64,000 nt of DNA from Actinomycetes bacterium (lineage in GTDB: Bacteria; Actinomycetota; Acidimicrobiia; Acidimicrobiales; Palsa-688): the NCBI GenBank assembly GCA_021787035.1, contig JAJYMM010000166.1, positions 25,971 to 89,970 on the forward strand, given 5' to 3'. Shown piece after piece: positions 26,614-35,602 of this stretch (its first letter is position 1; each line of letters begins with the position of its first letter). Made by a program: the position numbers and the translations under genes. Below the pieces are notes generated by a model that saw only the letters and a list, made by a program, of their open reading frames with translations, made no database searches and was not told the DNA's origin.

Positions 26614-26649
26614 TTCCGTTCTCCTTTGATCATGCACCGAAGCGAAAAC

Positions 26650-26689
26650 GCGGGAGGCCCACCACCCCTTCGGACGATGGGCCTCCCGC
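26650..26689 (-). terminator. intercistronic hairpin between binding protein and permeases
   Basis: Stem GCGGGAGGCCCA (26650-26661) pairs with 26678-26689 around a 16-base loop. It follows the binding-protein stop and precedes the permease ribosome binding site. Such hairpins attenuate transcription and stabilise the upstream message, which fits the need for excess binding protein. Confidence 0.85.
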
Positions 26690-26740
26690 TCCGCATTTGC
26701 GTTGCTCTAGCTTTGTTTACCGGGCTTCGTGCCGGTTTAT

Positions 26741-28465
26741 CTACTTAGCCGGCCTGAGGTTGGCCAGGGCATAGACGGTCGTCATGGCGCCGAGCCACGT
26801 GCCCCACATGACGGGGGTGTACTGGTTGTTAGGAGTGGTCGAGGAGGGGTAGTTCTTCCAGTAGGTCGTGTTGCCCTGGAACCAGGCGCCGTTGTACCAA
26901 AGAGGCACCTCGGGCATCTTCTGGAGGAAGTTCGTCTCGATCTGGCCGTAGATGCTGTTAAGAGCGCTCGTGTCAGTCGTCGGCGTGGTAGCGGCCTTTT
27001 GGACAAGCGCCCACGTAGCGGGGTCGCTGAAGCGCTCCACGTTTAGCTCTGCCCCGTCGTTCTTTTGGATCGGCAGCTGGTAGACACGGTCGAAGTAGCT
27101 CCACGGGGTCGCATCGGCCTGGGCGTTGTTGTCGAGCATCATGTCGAAGTTGCCGTTTATCATGTGCTGTGTCTTCTCGTTGGCCGAGGGCGTGATGGCG
27201 TTTACCTTGATCCCGATCGCGTTGAGGTCCTGGGAGATAATCGTGTCAGCGGCCATCCAGTCGGTCCAACCGTTCGGCACCTCGAGGGTGACGGTCGTGC
27301 CCCTGTAGCCCGATTTCGCCAGGTACTTCTTGGCGAGCGACGGGTCGTAGCGGAAGCCGTACTTGCTGACCACGCTCTTATTGATGTAGGAGCTGAGGTT
27401 GGGCAGCAACCCGGTCGGGTTGGCGGCCTTGACGATGCCGTCGTACACGCCGCTCACTATCGACTGGGTGTTGATGCCATAGGCCACGGCCTTGCGGAAG
27501 TTGACGTTATTGAACGGCGCCTTGGTGGTGTTCATCTCGAGCCACACGGTGTTGGCCGAAAGCATGTACGGGCTCTTCGGGTAGTACGTCGTGAGGAACG
27601 AGGAGTCACCACCCGTCGTCATGAGCGTGTTGATGCCCGGAAGGAAGTTGTTGCTCCAGTCGATGTTGTTGGACAGCAGCGACGACAACTCGACGCTGTT
27701 GGAGCCGTTCACTACGTCGCAGAGGTACTTGAAGTGGAACTTGAGCCCGAGTTGCTTGATGCCCCACCAGTTGGGGTTGTCCGCGAAGCAGGCCTGGGAC
27801 TGGCTGGTGCTCACGAGGAGCATCGGGCCAGTGGCCACAGGCGTCTTGCCCGTGGTCAAGTTGGCGCTCGTCACCTGCTCGCTCGACGAGAGCTTGGAGA
27901 ACACCGACTGGGGCACGATCGGGTCCTGCCACAAGAAGTCCTGCCAGTCCGTGTAGGGCGGCGGGTTGGTGAAGCTGACCGTTACGGTGTTGCCGCTGGC
28001 GCTCACGCCTTTTATGAACTTGGCCAGGCTGCTGTAACCGACTGCCGGGTTGCTCTTGGCCAAGCCGATGGTGAACGCGACGTCTGCCCCGGTGAGAGGC
28101 GCCCCGTTGGACCACTTGACGCCGTTGCGCACCTGGATCGTATAAGTACTGCCACTCCAGGTGCCACTCGACGCCAGCCAGGGGATGTACTTGTTGTTGA
28201 TCGGGTTGTAGAGGAAGAGAGGCTCGTAGAGCAGGCCTACAGTGCCCGTGTAACGGCTTCCGGTGTCCAAGGGGTTGAAGTTGGTGGGCGGTGAATAAGC
28301 CGTCCCACTCGTGTACAGCGTCTCGCTGCGGGGGAAGCTCGCCGGCGCATGGATAGCCGTCGCGCTCGCGCTCCCGCTCGCCACGAAGCTGATCATCGGC
28401 GCCACGAGGGCCGCCGCTCCGACAGCGACGCTCAGGCGAGCGACAGCTGTGGTCTTCTTTATCAT
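26741..28465 (-). CDS. family 5 extracellular solute-binding protein
   Basis: Captures substrate outside the membrane for the downstream permeases. The 574-residue length and the motif set (YEPLFLYNP, RNGVKWSNGAPLTGADVAFT, NFRKAVAYGIN) are those of the OppA/DppA superfamily. The signal peptide core is VAVGAAALVAPMISFVASGSASA. AAGGAG lies about 10 bases before the ATG. Members of this superfamily bind peptides, nickel or plant oligosaccharides; the adjacent LacI-type regulator favours a sugar here, but that is inference from context. It is the first gene of the transporter operon. Confidence 0.92.
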   Translation of the reverse strand: MIKKTTAVARLSVAVGAAALVAPMISFVASGSASATAIHAPASFPRSETLYTSGTAYSPPTNFNPLDTGSRYTGTVGLLYEPLFLYNPINNKYIPWLASSGTWSGSTYTIQVRNGVKWSNGAPLTGADVAFTIGLAKSNPAVGYSSLAKFIKGVSASGNTVTVSFTNPPPYTDWQDFLWQDPIVPQSVFSKLSSSEQVTSANLTTGKTPVATGPMLLVSTSQSQACFADNPNWWGIKQLGLKFHFKYLCDVVNGSNSVELSSLLSNNIDWSNNFLPGINTLMTTGGDSSFLTTYYPKSPYMLSANTVWLEMNTTKAPFNNVNFRKAVAYGINTQSIVSGVYDGIVKAANPTGLLPNLSSYINKSVVSKYGFRYDPSLAKKYLAKSGYRGTTVTLEVPNGWTDWMAADTIISQDLNAIGIKVNAITPSANEKTQHMINGNFDMMLDNNAQADATPWSYFDRVYQLPIQKNDGAELNVERFSDPATWALVQKAATTPTTDTSALNSIYGQIETNFLQKMPEVPLWYNGAWFQGNTTYWKNYPSSTTPNNQYTPVMWGTWLGAMTTVYALANLRPAK

Positions 28466-28543
28466 CTCTCAGCTACTCCTTGTCTTTCTTGTGGGTTTGG
28501 GCTGGTCGGGAGGTTCGGAGCCGTCCGGCACCGCAGACACCAC

Positions 28544-28553
28544 TGACCGGTCA
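28544..28553. promoter_or_regulatory. palindrome TGACCGGTCA, candidate operator
   Basis: Perfect 10-base palindrome in the binding-protein leader, about 80 bases before its start codon. It shares the ACCGGT core with the site at 28654-28661, so both may be bound by the adjacent LacI-type regulator, possibly with looping. Confidence 0.4.
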
Positions 28554-28653
28554 GGGGGCGGCATGAGCCCCGAGCGCGATGGTGCTTTCGTCGGTCCTCC
28601 TGCCCCGGCACTCTGGCTGTAACTCATGGCACCCCCCTGGCACCTCTGTTCTG

Positions 28654-28661
28654 AACCGGTT
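28654..28661. promoter_or_regulatory. LacI-type operator candidate AACCGGTT
   Basis: A symmetrical core AACCGGTT inside TGAACCGGTTAA, with the central CG typical of LacI-family sites. It lies just downstream of the putative -10 of the transporter promoter, where a bound repressor would block transcription. Confidence 0.5.
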
Positions 28662-28678
28662 AAGGTCGAACGTCTCTA

Positions 28679-28707
28679 ACGATAAGCACACGCTAAGGGC
28701 TCCGCAA
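28679..28707 (-). promoter_or_regulatory. candidate promoter of the family 5 transporter operon
   Basis: On the minus strand TTGCGG (28707-28702) and TATCGT (28684-28679) are separated by 17 bases. Matches to consensus are moderate (3/6 and 4/6); the adjacent operator-like palindrome strengthens the call. Confidence 0.35.
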
Positions 28708-28809
28708 GTCGCTCCGCGTCTTCGCGCCCGGAAATGGTCCGATGGGCCCCCGGAGCGGGACGAACGGCACCGGCTGCGTAGGGCCGCACGGCCCTGGTCC
28801 AAACGCCGT

Positions 28810-29895
28810 TCAAGCGCTGACCGCGCGAGCGCGTGGCGCCCACCCGGTGCTCCCCCGCACTACGAGCGCAGGTTTTTCCTCCGGGTACCGGCCTGGCTCG
28901 GCGCCATCGGCCAAGCTGTGGTGCTCCATCCGCTCGTCGATGAGCTGGACGAGAGCATGCGCCGCGCGGGCGCCGAATGCCTCTACGTCCCACGCGGACG
29001 CCGTAAGAGATGGCCGGACGACCTCACAAAGGATCGAGTCCTCCATGGAGGCGACAGAGAGCTCCTCGGGGACCGCGATACCTTCCTCCCGGACGGCACC
29101 GAGGCCAGCCACGGCCATAATGTCGTTGTCGTAGACGATCGCGCTGGGAGCTGAGGACCGCTTGAGCAGCTTCTTAGTGGCCACCGCGGCAGCCTGGGGA
29201 GAATAGTCCGTGGACACGAGACCGCCCTTGGCTCCTGCCTCGGCCAATGCCTCCCGGAATGCCTTCGTGCGCTCCTGGGTGTGCGCGAACACTGACGGCC
29301 CGGCTACGCGGTCGATCCTCCGGTGGCCCAACCCCGTGAGGTGGTCGACTATCTGCCTGCTCCTCTCGGCGTCGTGGCCCGGGAAATAAAGGAGCTTGCC
29401 GGTAGGGCCCGGCCCCCCGATTATCACGGTCGGCAACGCGAGCTGCTCGGCGACGGGGACCCTTGGGTCGACCACGCGTAGGTCGACGAGCAAGGCCCCG
29501 TCGACCCTGCGCTCGGCCCACCAACGCCGCAGGGCGCGCGTCTCGGCCTCGACGTCTTCCACGATCTGGAGCATGAGCGCTATCTGGCGAGATGCCAGCT
29601 CGGCCTCTATTCCTGACAGCAGCCTAGGGAAGAACGGGTCGTAGGACAGTAGGCGCGCTGGCCTCGCCAGCGCGAGCCCGCAGGCGCCTGCGCGGCGCGC
29701 CGACAAGGCACGAGCGGCCCTGTTCGGCCTCCAGCCCACTTCTTCCGCTATGGCTAGTATGCGCCGGCGCGTGGGCTCCGAAAGGCCAGGTTTGCCGTTC
29801 AGGGCATAGGACACTGAGCCCTTCGACACCCCGGCTCTCTCGGCTATATCTGCGATAGTGGGCCGGCGGGGGCCGGGCCCGGGCCTGCGTGGCAC
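28810..29895 (-). CDS. LacI-family transcriptional regulator (transporter-linked)
   Basis: Sugar-responsive repressor type. Start chosen at GTG 29895, which has AAGGAG 10 bases upstream; a 30045 start would add 50 residues of non-conserved sequence. The N-terminal helix-turn-helix is TIADIAERAGVSKGSVSYAL followed by the LacI hinge (NRAARALS), then a periplasmic-binding-protein-like sensor domain. It lies directly upstream of the family 5 transporter operon on the same strand and is the obvious candidate to control it through the CCGG-centred palindromes in between. Confidence 0.92.
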   Translation of the reverse strand: MPRRPGPGPRRPTIADIAERAGVSKGSVSYALNGKPGLSEPTRRRILAIAEEVGWRPNRAARALSARRAGACGLALARPARLLSYDPFFPRLLSGIEAELASRQIALMLQIVEDVEAETRALRRWWAERRVDGALLVDLRVVDPRVPVAEQLALPTVIIGGPGPTGKLLYFPGHDAERSRQIVDHLTGLGHRRIDRVAGPSVFAHTQERTKAFREALAEAGAKGGLVSTDYSPQAAAVATKKLLKRSSAPSAIVYDNDIMAVAGLGAVREEGIAVPEELSVASMEDSILCEVVRPSLTASAWDVEAFGARAAHALVQLIDERMEHHSLADGAEPGRYPEEKPALVVRGSTGWAPRARAVSA

Positions 29896-30107
29896 GGCCT
29901 GATCACTCCTTAGTGTTACCTCGGGACCTCGCCAGGTTGAAACCAGCGCAAGCCCCTCCCCATGGGCGGGGACCGGTGCCCGCAAGCAGGTGGATGTTGG
30001 CCCGTCCTGGCTCGAGTCGGGGTGGGCTAATGATACAGAGGCCAAAAGGCACCCTCAACTCGCTAATATTTCGGCGACCAGAGCCGATATACGAAAAAGA
30101 CGTGGAC

Positions 30108-31889
30108 ATGGGCTATTTGGCACTTGCCGCGTGCCCGATGCCGGGCACGGGCCGAACCGTGCTCCGACCTTCGGCGCGGGCGTTTACCCGCCTCGCCGTA
30201 ACTTTGGCCTCGATGCTGCTTATTGTGCCGGCAGTTAGGGGTGCCAAAGGAGCGGGGGCCTTCACGGTAGGTGCGGCCTCTTACGCTGGAGCAATACCTG
30301 GAGGGGCTCGCGAAGAGGCGACGACACGGGCCGCGCAGCTCGATGGGACGGGCCAAGTGCCGCCGAACGAGGAGTCGAGCAACTGGTCCGGCTACGAGGA
30401 CACCGGCCTCGGCGCGACCTTCACCGAGGTGGCCGCCAGCTGGACTGTCCCGACGCTCGAGCAGGGCATAACCGGTTCTTCGAGCACGTGGGTCGGCATC
30501 GACGGTGCCACCACCCCCGACCTGATCCAGGCTGGCACGGAGCAGGACTGGACGGTTTCGGGGCCGCTTTACTACGCGTGGTACGAGTTGCTGCCAGGCA
30601 CGGCCGTCGATCTCGGCCAGGTGAAGCCGGGCGACAGGGTCTCCGCGGACATCGAAGAGGCTTCGCCTGGAAAGTGGACCATCTCGGTCACGGACTCGAC
30701 GAGCGGCAGCGCCTGGACCGAGCACGTGCGCTACAGCGCCCCGGGGGGAAGTGCCGAGTGGGTGGTCGAGGCCCCCAGCTCGGACTCGACCGACACAGTC
30801 GACCCGCTGGCGGCGTTCGGCTCCGTGACCTTCGCCGGCCTATCGGCGTCGGGCCCAGGTACGGGGACGGCCCTCGCGACCCCCGTTTACCTGATCCATC
30901 AAGGCGACGACCTGATCGAGGCCTATCCCGGGCCATACGAAGCGGGCACGGACTCCTTCACGGACTACTTCGGCAGCCCCAACGAGTCGCTTGCAACCTC
31001 CTCGGTGGCCATATCGAGCCCGCTTAGCGGCCCGGCCACGCCGGTCACGTCTGCTCGCGCGAGCGCGCCCGCCGGAGATGGCTATTGGCTTGCCGGCGCG
31101 AGCGGCAAGCTCTTCTCGTTCGGCAACGCCCGCGACTACGGATCGCCAAACGCGCTCCGCGTCCCCCTACCACAGCCAGTGGTGGCCATGATCCCAGCCG
31201 AGGGTTACGGTGGCTATTGGCTCGTCGCAAAAGACGGTGGGGTGTTCGACTTCGGGGGAGCACCATACGAGGGCTCACTGCCAGGGCTTGGCATCGGCCC
31301 GGTGGGCTCCAGGTCCAAGCAGCACCTGACAGCCCCGATTGTCGCCGCCGCTCCGAGCGCTGACGGCAAGGGCTACTACCTGGTATCCGCAAATGGGGGG
31401 GTCTTTACGTTCGGCGACGCTCACTACGAGGGGTCGTGTGCGAGTGCTGGCGGTTGCACCCACCCCGTCACGGCAATCGTCCCCGACGGCAGTGCCGGCT
31501 ACTGGCTCCTCCTATCTGACTGCGAGATGCTCGCGATGGGCGGCATCCCCAACATCCCCTCGCTCAGCTGCCAGGCCTACGCCAGGGCCCATGGCCTCCA
31601 AGCGGTCGCGGCTGCCCGAACTCCGAGTGGGGATGGTTACTGGATCTTGCTTTCAAATGGCGCCGTGTTCCCCGAAGGCGACGCCATGCACCTCGGCCAC
31701 TGGCAACCGCCCAGGCCTCTTTGGAGCAAGGGCCCGAGAGCTGTGGCCGTAGTCGCATACAAGTCCGGTACAGGGATATGGGTGGCGTTCGCCGACGGCG
31801 CGGTCAAGGCCTATGGCGCCGCACCGAAGCTTGGTGACCTGAGCGGCCACCAGCTCTCCGCACCCATAGTGGCGTCCGCCGGCTGGTAG
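30108..31889 (+). CDS. secreted G1 (eqolisin-like) peptidase with six-repeat C-terminal domain
   Basis: Start uncertain; ATGs at 30030, 30108 and 30138 precede one signal-peptide-like segment (LAVTLASMLLIVPAV). The catalytic half matches the G1 glutamic peptidase pattern: SNWSGYE, ASWTVP, STWVGIDG, the glutamine of LIQAGTEQDW (codon at 30528) and the glutamate motif AEWVVEAP (about 30755), with FGSVTF near the end. G1 enzymes use a Gln/Glu pair and work at acid pH. After it come six units of about 50 residues of the type GYWLVAKDGGVFDFGGAPYE, compatible with a six-bladed propeller. A paralogue with the same layout follows 60 bases later. Substrate specificity is unknown. Confidence 0.85.
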   Translation: MGYLALAACPMPGTGRTVLRPSARAFTRLAVTLASMLLIVPAVRGAKGAGAFTVGAASYAGAIPGGAREEATTRAAQLDGTGQVPPNEESSNWSGYEDTGLGATFTEVAASWTVPTLEQGITGSSSTWVGIDGATTPDLIQAGTEQDWTVSGPLYYAWYELLPGTAVDLGQVKPGDRVSADIEEASPGKWTISVTDSTSGSAWTEHVRYSAPGGSAEWVVEAPSSDSTDTVDPLAAFGSVTFAGLSASGPGTGTALATPVYLIHQGDDLIEAYPGPYEAGTDSFTDYFGSPNESLATSSVAISSPLSGPATPVTSARASAPAGDGYWLAGASGKLFSFGNARDYGSPNALRVPLPQPVVAMIPAEGYGGYWLVAKDGGVFDFGGAPYEGSLPGLGIGPVGSRSKQHLTAPIVAAAPSADGKGYYLVSANGGVFTFGDAHYEGSCASAGGCTHPVTAIVPDGSAGYWLLLSDCEMLAMGGIPNIPSLSCQAYARAHGLQAVAAARTPSGDGYWILLSNGAVFPEGDAMHLGHWQPPRPLWSKGPRAVAVVAYKSGTGIWVAFADGAVKAYGAAPKLGDLSGHQLSAPIVASAGW

Positions 31890-31941
31890 CCCTAGGCCGG
31901 TACCCCCACGCCCATGGTGGCGTCCGCCGGCTGGTAGCCCT
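31863..31941 (+). repeat. 31-bp direct repeat spanning a stop codon
   Basis: A sequence ending CGCCGGCTGGTAGCCCT at 31863-31893 includes the last codons and TAG of the first G1 peptidase gene. It recurs at 31911-31941 with one change, between the two paralogues. Confidence 0.95.
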
Positions 31942-31949
31942 CCGCCCCT

Positions 31950-34076
31950 ATGATCCGTCCAGTGCCTCGTCACTGGGCCGCCCTTTCCGCGTTCACCGCT
32001 CGTGGTGCTTGTGCCAGCTGTGTTCTTGCGCTCCTGGTCGGCTTCGTTGCGACCGACCTTGCCAGGACGAGCATTGCCAGCGCGGCGCCGAGCGCCTCGC
32101 CAGCGCCACTATCCGCGCACCAAGCCAGCCAGAACCAGCCGGCCACCACGAAGCCGGTTACGCCTCGCACGAAGAGCGTCGCTACTTATCTCCATTCTCC
32201 CACCGCCTCTAGCGTCGTCCCTCTTTCGGCGGCGAGGCCGGTGCAACGGGGCTGGGCGCAGCCGGCACCCCTTGGCCGTATAGACGGCGGCCAGGGAGCG
32301 ACGGAGTCAACCAACTGGTCTGGCTACGTTGCGAGCGGTACCGGCGCAAAGTTCTCCCTAGTGAGCGGCAGCTGGACCGTGCCCACGGTCCGCCCCGGCC
32401 CGGCGGGTTACTCGAGCAGCTGGGTAGGCATAGACGGCACGAGCACGCAGGACCTGATCCAAGCGGGCACGGAGCAGGACTGGGGCCCGCAGGGGGTCGT
32501 CTACTACGCCTGGTACGAGCTGCTCCCTGCGTCAGCGATGTACCTAGGCCCGGTCTACCCCAACGACCAAGTGAACGTCCGCATAATAAAGGCCGGCCCT
32601 GGCACCTGGACCATTGACGTTTACGACCTCACTCAGCACACGACCTGGGCCGGAGCAGTGTCTTACTCCGTGCCGGGCGACTCCGCAGAGTGGGTAGAAG
32701 AAGCACCCACCAACGGCCAGACCTCGGCCCTGTACCCCCTTGCCGATTTCGGGTCCGTAAAGTTCTCTGCACTCTCGGTTGGCGGGCCAGGCACCACCAA
32801 GGCGACCATCTCGCCCATATACATGATCACCTCGGGGAGCGGGCGGGTGCAGGCGTACCCCGGGAAGTACGACGCGCTCAACGACTCCTTCGACGTCGCC
32901 TTCGGCACGCTGGCATCAGGTTTTTCCGGTTGGCCGGCCGTGCAGCTCGGCCGGCCGTCCGGGGCCGGCGCTGTGCCTGGGCAGAGCACTGGTTCCCCCG
33001 GCGCTGGCCCTCCCGGCGCTGGCCCTCCCGGCGCTGGCCCTCCCGGCGCTGGCCCTCCCGGCGCTGGCCCTCCCGGCGCTGGCCCTCCCGGCGCTGGCCC
33101 TCCCGGCGCTGGTTCCCCCGGCGCTGGCCCTCCCGGCGCTGGTTCCGCGGGTGCAGGCACACATGCAGCTGTGGCTAGACCCAGTGCCTCCAACCCGGCG
33201 AAGCCCGGCTACTGGCTGGTCGGCGGCGACGGAGGGGTGTTCGCCTTCGGGTCGGCGCGCTACGGGGGTTCTACGGCGAAGGTCTTCGCCCGGGCAAAGC
33301 TTCCCGGGGTGACCGGCGTCGCCACTGCCCCTGGAGGTGGGTACTGGCTGGTGACAGCGACGGGCGGGGTGTTCCCTCTCGGGGGGGCCAGCTATCTCGG
33401 CTCCGTCGCCTCCCTCAACTTGTCTGCTGGAGCAACGCCAGCCATCGCGGCAGCCCCTACCGGCCAGGGCTACTACATCCTCGCCCCGTGGGGCGACGTG
33501 TTCGCCTTCGGGGACGCGCGCTTCGAAGGCTCTTGTAGGCGCGCAGAGTGCGGCAAGTCGGGGGCAGTCGCCCTGGTGCCGGATGCTACGGGCCGGGGGT
33601 ACTGGCTGGTCCTCTCCGGCTGCCAAGCCATCGCTTTCGGGGATGCAGCCGCCCTGTCGAGCCGGGCCTGCGTGCAGTCGGCGGGCCATGGCGGCGGCAC
33701 AGTGCAAGCCGCCGGTCGGGCCCCAGACGGTGACGGCTTTTGGGCCGTTCTTTCGAGCGGTTCTGTTTACGCCTTCGGCAGCGCGGCCAACTACGGGCAC
33801 TGGGCCAGCGGCAACGGCGCTAGCCGCGCGGCGGGCCAGGGGACGAGCACCACGGCAACAGAGTCTCGCGTCGGGAAGCCGGTCGGCCTCGGCCGCGGTG
33901 GTGCCAGCGCGCAGCTCAGGGCCGTGGCCATAGTCCCCACGCAAGACGGCAACGGCGCATGGGTGGTGCGCTCCAATGGCTCAGTGGAAACGCTCGGGGA
34001 TGCGGCGCCACTCGGGGGCTTGCCACAGGGGGCAAAGCTCAACCAGCCGATAATTTCCGCCACGAGCTCCTCGTAA
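31950..34076 (+). CDS. secreted G1 (eqolisin-like) peptidase paralogue with collagen-like linker
   Basis: 708 residues: signal peptide (CVLALLVGFVATDLA), Ala/Ser/Pro-rich propeptide-like stretch, then the G1 catalytic domain with STNWSGY, SWTVP, SSWVGIDG, Gln171 in LIQAGTEQDW and Glu247 in AEWVEEAP, which correspond to the glutamic-peptidase dyad motifs. A linker with about ten PPGAG pentapeptides (15-base repeats) joins it to six repeats such as GYWLVGGDGGVFAFGSARYG. Compared with the upstream paralogue the linker is longer and the N-terminal region expanded. The pair probably arose by gene duplication; export and acid-active proteolysis are inferred from the family. Confidence 0.87.
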   Translation: MIRPVPRHWAALSAFTARGACASCVLALLVGFVATDLARTSIASAAPSASPAPLSAHQASQNQPATTKPVTPRTKSVATYLHSPTASSVVPLSAARPVQRGWAQPAPLGRIDGGQGATESTNWSGYVASGTGAKFSLVSGSWTVPTVRPGPAGYSSSWVGIDGTSTQDLIQAGTEQDWGPQGVVYYAWYELLPASAMYLGPVYPNDQVNVRIIKAGPGTWTIDVYDLTQHTTWAGAVSYSVPGDSAEWVEEAPTNGQTSALYPLADFGSVKFSALSVGGPGTTKATISPIYMITSGSGRVQAYPGKYDALNDSFDVAFGTLASGFSGWPAVQLGRPSGAGAVPGQSTGSPGAGPPGAGPPGAGPPGAGPPGAGPPGAGPPGAGPPGAGSPGAGPPGAGSAGAGTHAAVARPSASNPAKPGYWLVGGDGGVFAFGSARYGGSTAKVFARAKLPGVTGVATAPGGGYWLVTATGGVFPLGGASYLGSVASLNLSAGATPAIAAAPTGQGYYILAPWGDVFAFGDARFEGSCRRAECGKSGAVALVPDATGRGYWLVLSGCQAIAFGDAAALSSRACVQSAGHGGGTVQAAGRAPDGDGFWAVLSSGSVYAFGSAANYGHWASGNGASRAAGQGTSTTATESRVGKPVGLGRGGASAQLRAVAIVPTQDGNGAWVVRSNGSVETLGDAAPLGGLPQGAKLNQPIISATSSS
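33000..33149 (+). repeat. 15-bp tandem repeat x10 (PPGAG linker)
   Basis: Ten units of GGCGCTGGCCCTCCC, two ending with TTCCCCC or TTCCGCG variants, encoding the Pro/Gly/Ala hinge between the peptidase and repeat domains. Confidence 0.96.
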
Positions 34077-34095
34077 CGCCCACAGCGAGGTCTAA

Positions 34096-35280
34096 GTGCT
34101 CGTCCACGGCATGAGCAAAGAGCCTGTCCCCTCGGACTGGCCTCCCCTGACGACGACCGAGGTGCGGCGGCTGCTCTTGGACTTGCACCTCGATGGTGCC
34201 GGCGAAGCGGAGGTCGAGTGGAGAAGCCCGAGGCCCTTCTCGTCGGCGGCGCTGGTCGCCCTGCCGGGCGGGCGCTTGGTCGTGAAGCGCCACGGCGCGA
34301 GCGTACGCAGCATCGTCTCCCTCGAGGCCGAGCACGCCTTCATGCGCCATCTCGCCACCCAAAGCGTCCCCGTCCCTGCGGTCCGGGACGACGGGCGCGC
34401 GTCGGCCTGGCAAGTAGGCGGATCCGTCTACGAAGTCCTCCAGGAACTGCCTGGCCAGGACTTGTACGCTGATGCTCCGAGCTGGACACCGTTCGCCTCG
34501 ACCGACCACGCCGTGGCGGCCGGCGCAGCCCTTGCCCGCCTGCACCTGGCCAGCCAGGGCTACGATGCCCCGCCACGCGAGGTGGAGCCTCTCTACGCCT
34601 CAGGGCGCGTCATTTCCTCGGGTGACCCTCTGGCCGCGATTGTCGCGCTCGCAGACGAGCTGGCTGGCCTTGGCGACTACCTGTCGCGCCGGCCCGCCTA
34701 CGAACAGGAGATCTCACGGGCTTTGAAGCCGCTACAAGAACAGTTCCTACCGCATTCCGGCGCCCTCGGCAGCCTCTGGGCCCACAATGACTGGCACCCT
34801 TCCAACCTCTTGTGGTCGGGGCCCGGCGAGGGTGAAGGCGTAGCCGGCGTCATCGATTTCGGCCTCGCCAACCTGACGAGCGCTTGCTACGACCTCGCCA
34901 CCGCCCTGGAGCGCAGCGCCGTCGGCTGGCTCGAACCCATCGAGGGCCGGCCCGTCCACGCCACTTTGGCCCGCGCGTTCCTCCGTGGCTACTGGTCTGG
35001 GAGGCCTCTGCAGCCAACCGAGGCGGCGGCCCTCCCACATCTGCTGCCTATCGTCCACGTGGAGTACGCGCTGTCGGAGGTTGCCTACTTCTGGCGGGTA
35101 GTGGGCTCACCGAAGAACGCCGACGTCGCTTATGACACCTACCTGCTCGGCCACTTACGGTGGTTCGCCGGCGAGGACGGACGCCGGCTTTGTTCGTACT
35201 TGGCGAAGGTCACCGAAGAGCTGGCGGTGTACCCGTCACCGGCCGGAACGGGCCACGCAAAGGCAGACCCGAGGACATGA
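34096..35280 (+). CDS. APH-fold phosphotransferase
   Basis: Aminoglycoside/choline-kinase-like fold of 394 residues. The ATP-site lysine region is GGRLVVKRHG, the catalytic loop LWAHNDWHPSNLLW follows the HxDxxxxN pattern, and the metal-binding VIDFG motif comes after it. The acceptor cannot be told from sequence: related enzymes phosphorylate choline, homoserine, sugars or aminoglycosides. It starts at GTG 34096, downstream of the second G1 peptidase, and converges on a small minus-strand gene with one base between the stops. Confidence 0.82.
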   Translation: MLVHGMSKEPVPSDWPPLTTTEVRRLLLDLHLDGAGEAEVEWRSPRPFSSAALVALPGGRLVVKRHGASVRSIVSLEAEHAFMRHLATQSVPVPAVRDDGRASAWQVGGSVYEVLQELPGQDLYADAPSWTPFASTDHAVAAGAALARLHLASQGYDAPPREVEPLYASGRVISSGDPLAAIVALADELAGLGDYLSRRPAYEQEISRALKPLQEQFLPHSGALGSLWAHNDWHPSNLLWSGPGEGEGVAGVIDFGLANLTSACYDLATALERSAVGWLEPIEGRPVHATLARAFLRGYWSGRPLQPTEAAALPHLLPIVHVEYALSEVAYFWRVVGSPKNADVAYDTYLLGHLRWFAGEDGRRLCSYLAKVTEELAVYPSPAGTGHAKADPRT

Positions 35281-35281
35281 C

Positions 35282-35602
35282 CTATGAATCCACCCTCAAA
35301 AGGGCAGCCTTTTCGCCGTAAAGGCTGGCGAGCCCCTTATGGGCGCTGCGGCGCGACAGGCTCCCTGCGCCCACCTCTTGGACGGACCCTTCGGGGCCTA
35401 CCATCACCAGGGCACGCACCTGCGGCCCATCGTCTGCCCAGCCGGCACCGTCCATCTTGCCTCCCGCCGAGGCCTCGACCAGCCAGACGCCATCGAGGCG
35501 AAGGGCCGAGGTTTGCCCCCAGCGAAGGGCGGGGTACCTGCCTGCCAAGTACGCAATGGCGGCCTCGGAAGCAGCCTCGAGAGTCGAGATCGTTCGTGAC
35601 AT
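35282..35602 (-). CDS. small hypothetical protein
   Basis: From ATG 35602 (or TTG 35647) this frame encodes about 106 residues with high-GC third positions and protein-like composition: TLEAASEAAIAYLAGRYPA, ALRLDGVWLVEASAGGKMDG, ALVMVGPEGSVQEVG. No family recognised. A different frame just upstream (from ATG near 35693) also reads plausibly (ESAELAATTAEALARPRGW), so the gene may be longer and frameshifted near 35600. It lies downstream of putA on the same strand, beyond a hairpin. Confidence 0.5.
   Translation of the reverse strand: MSRTISTLEAASEAAIAYLAGRYPALRWGQTSALRLDGVWLVEASAGGKMDGAGWADDGPQVRALVMVGPEGSVQEVGAGSLSRRSAHKGLASLYGEKAALLRVDS

Larger units (their letters stand above)
28466..28809. 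other. regulatory gap between LacI regulator and binding-protein gene
   Basis: 344 bases without a supported ORF, holding two CCGG-centred palindromes and a plausible minus-strand promoter (separate entries). Confidence 0.6.

Noticed and set aside
22357..28465. Reading the family 5 transporter as a definite peptide importer
   Set aside because: The superfamily also carries plant oligosaccharides and nickel, and the neighbouring LacI gene argues for sugars, so the substrate is left open.
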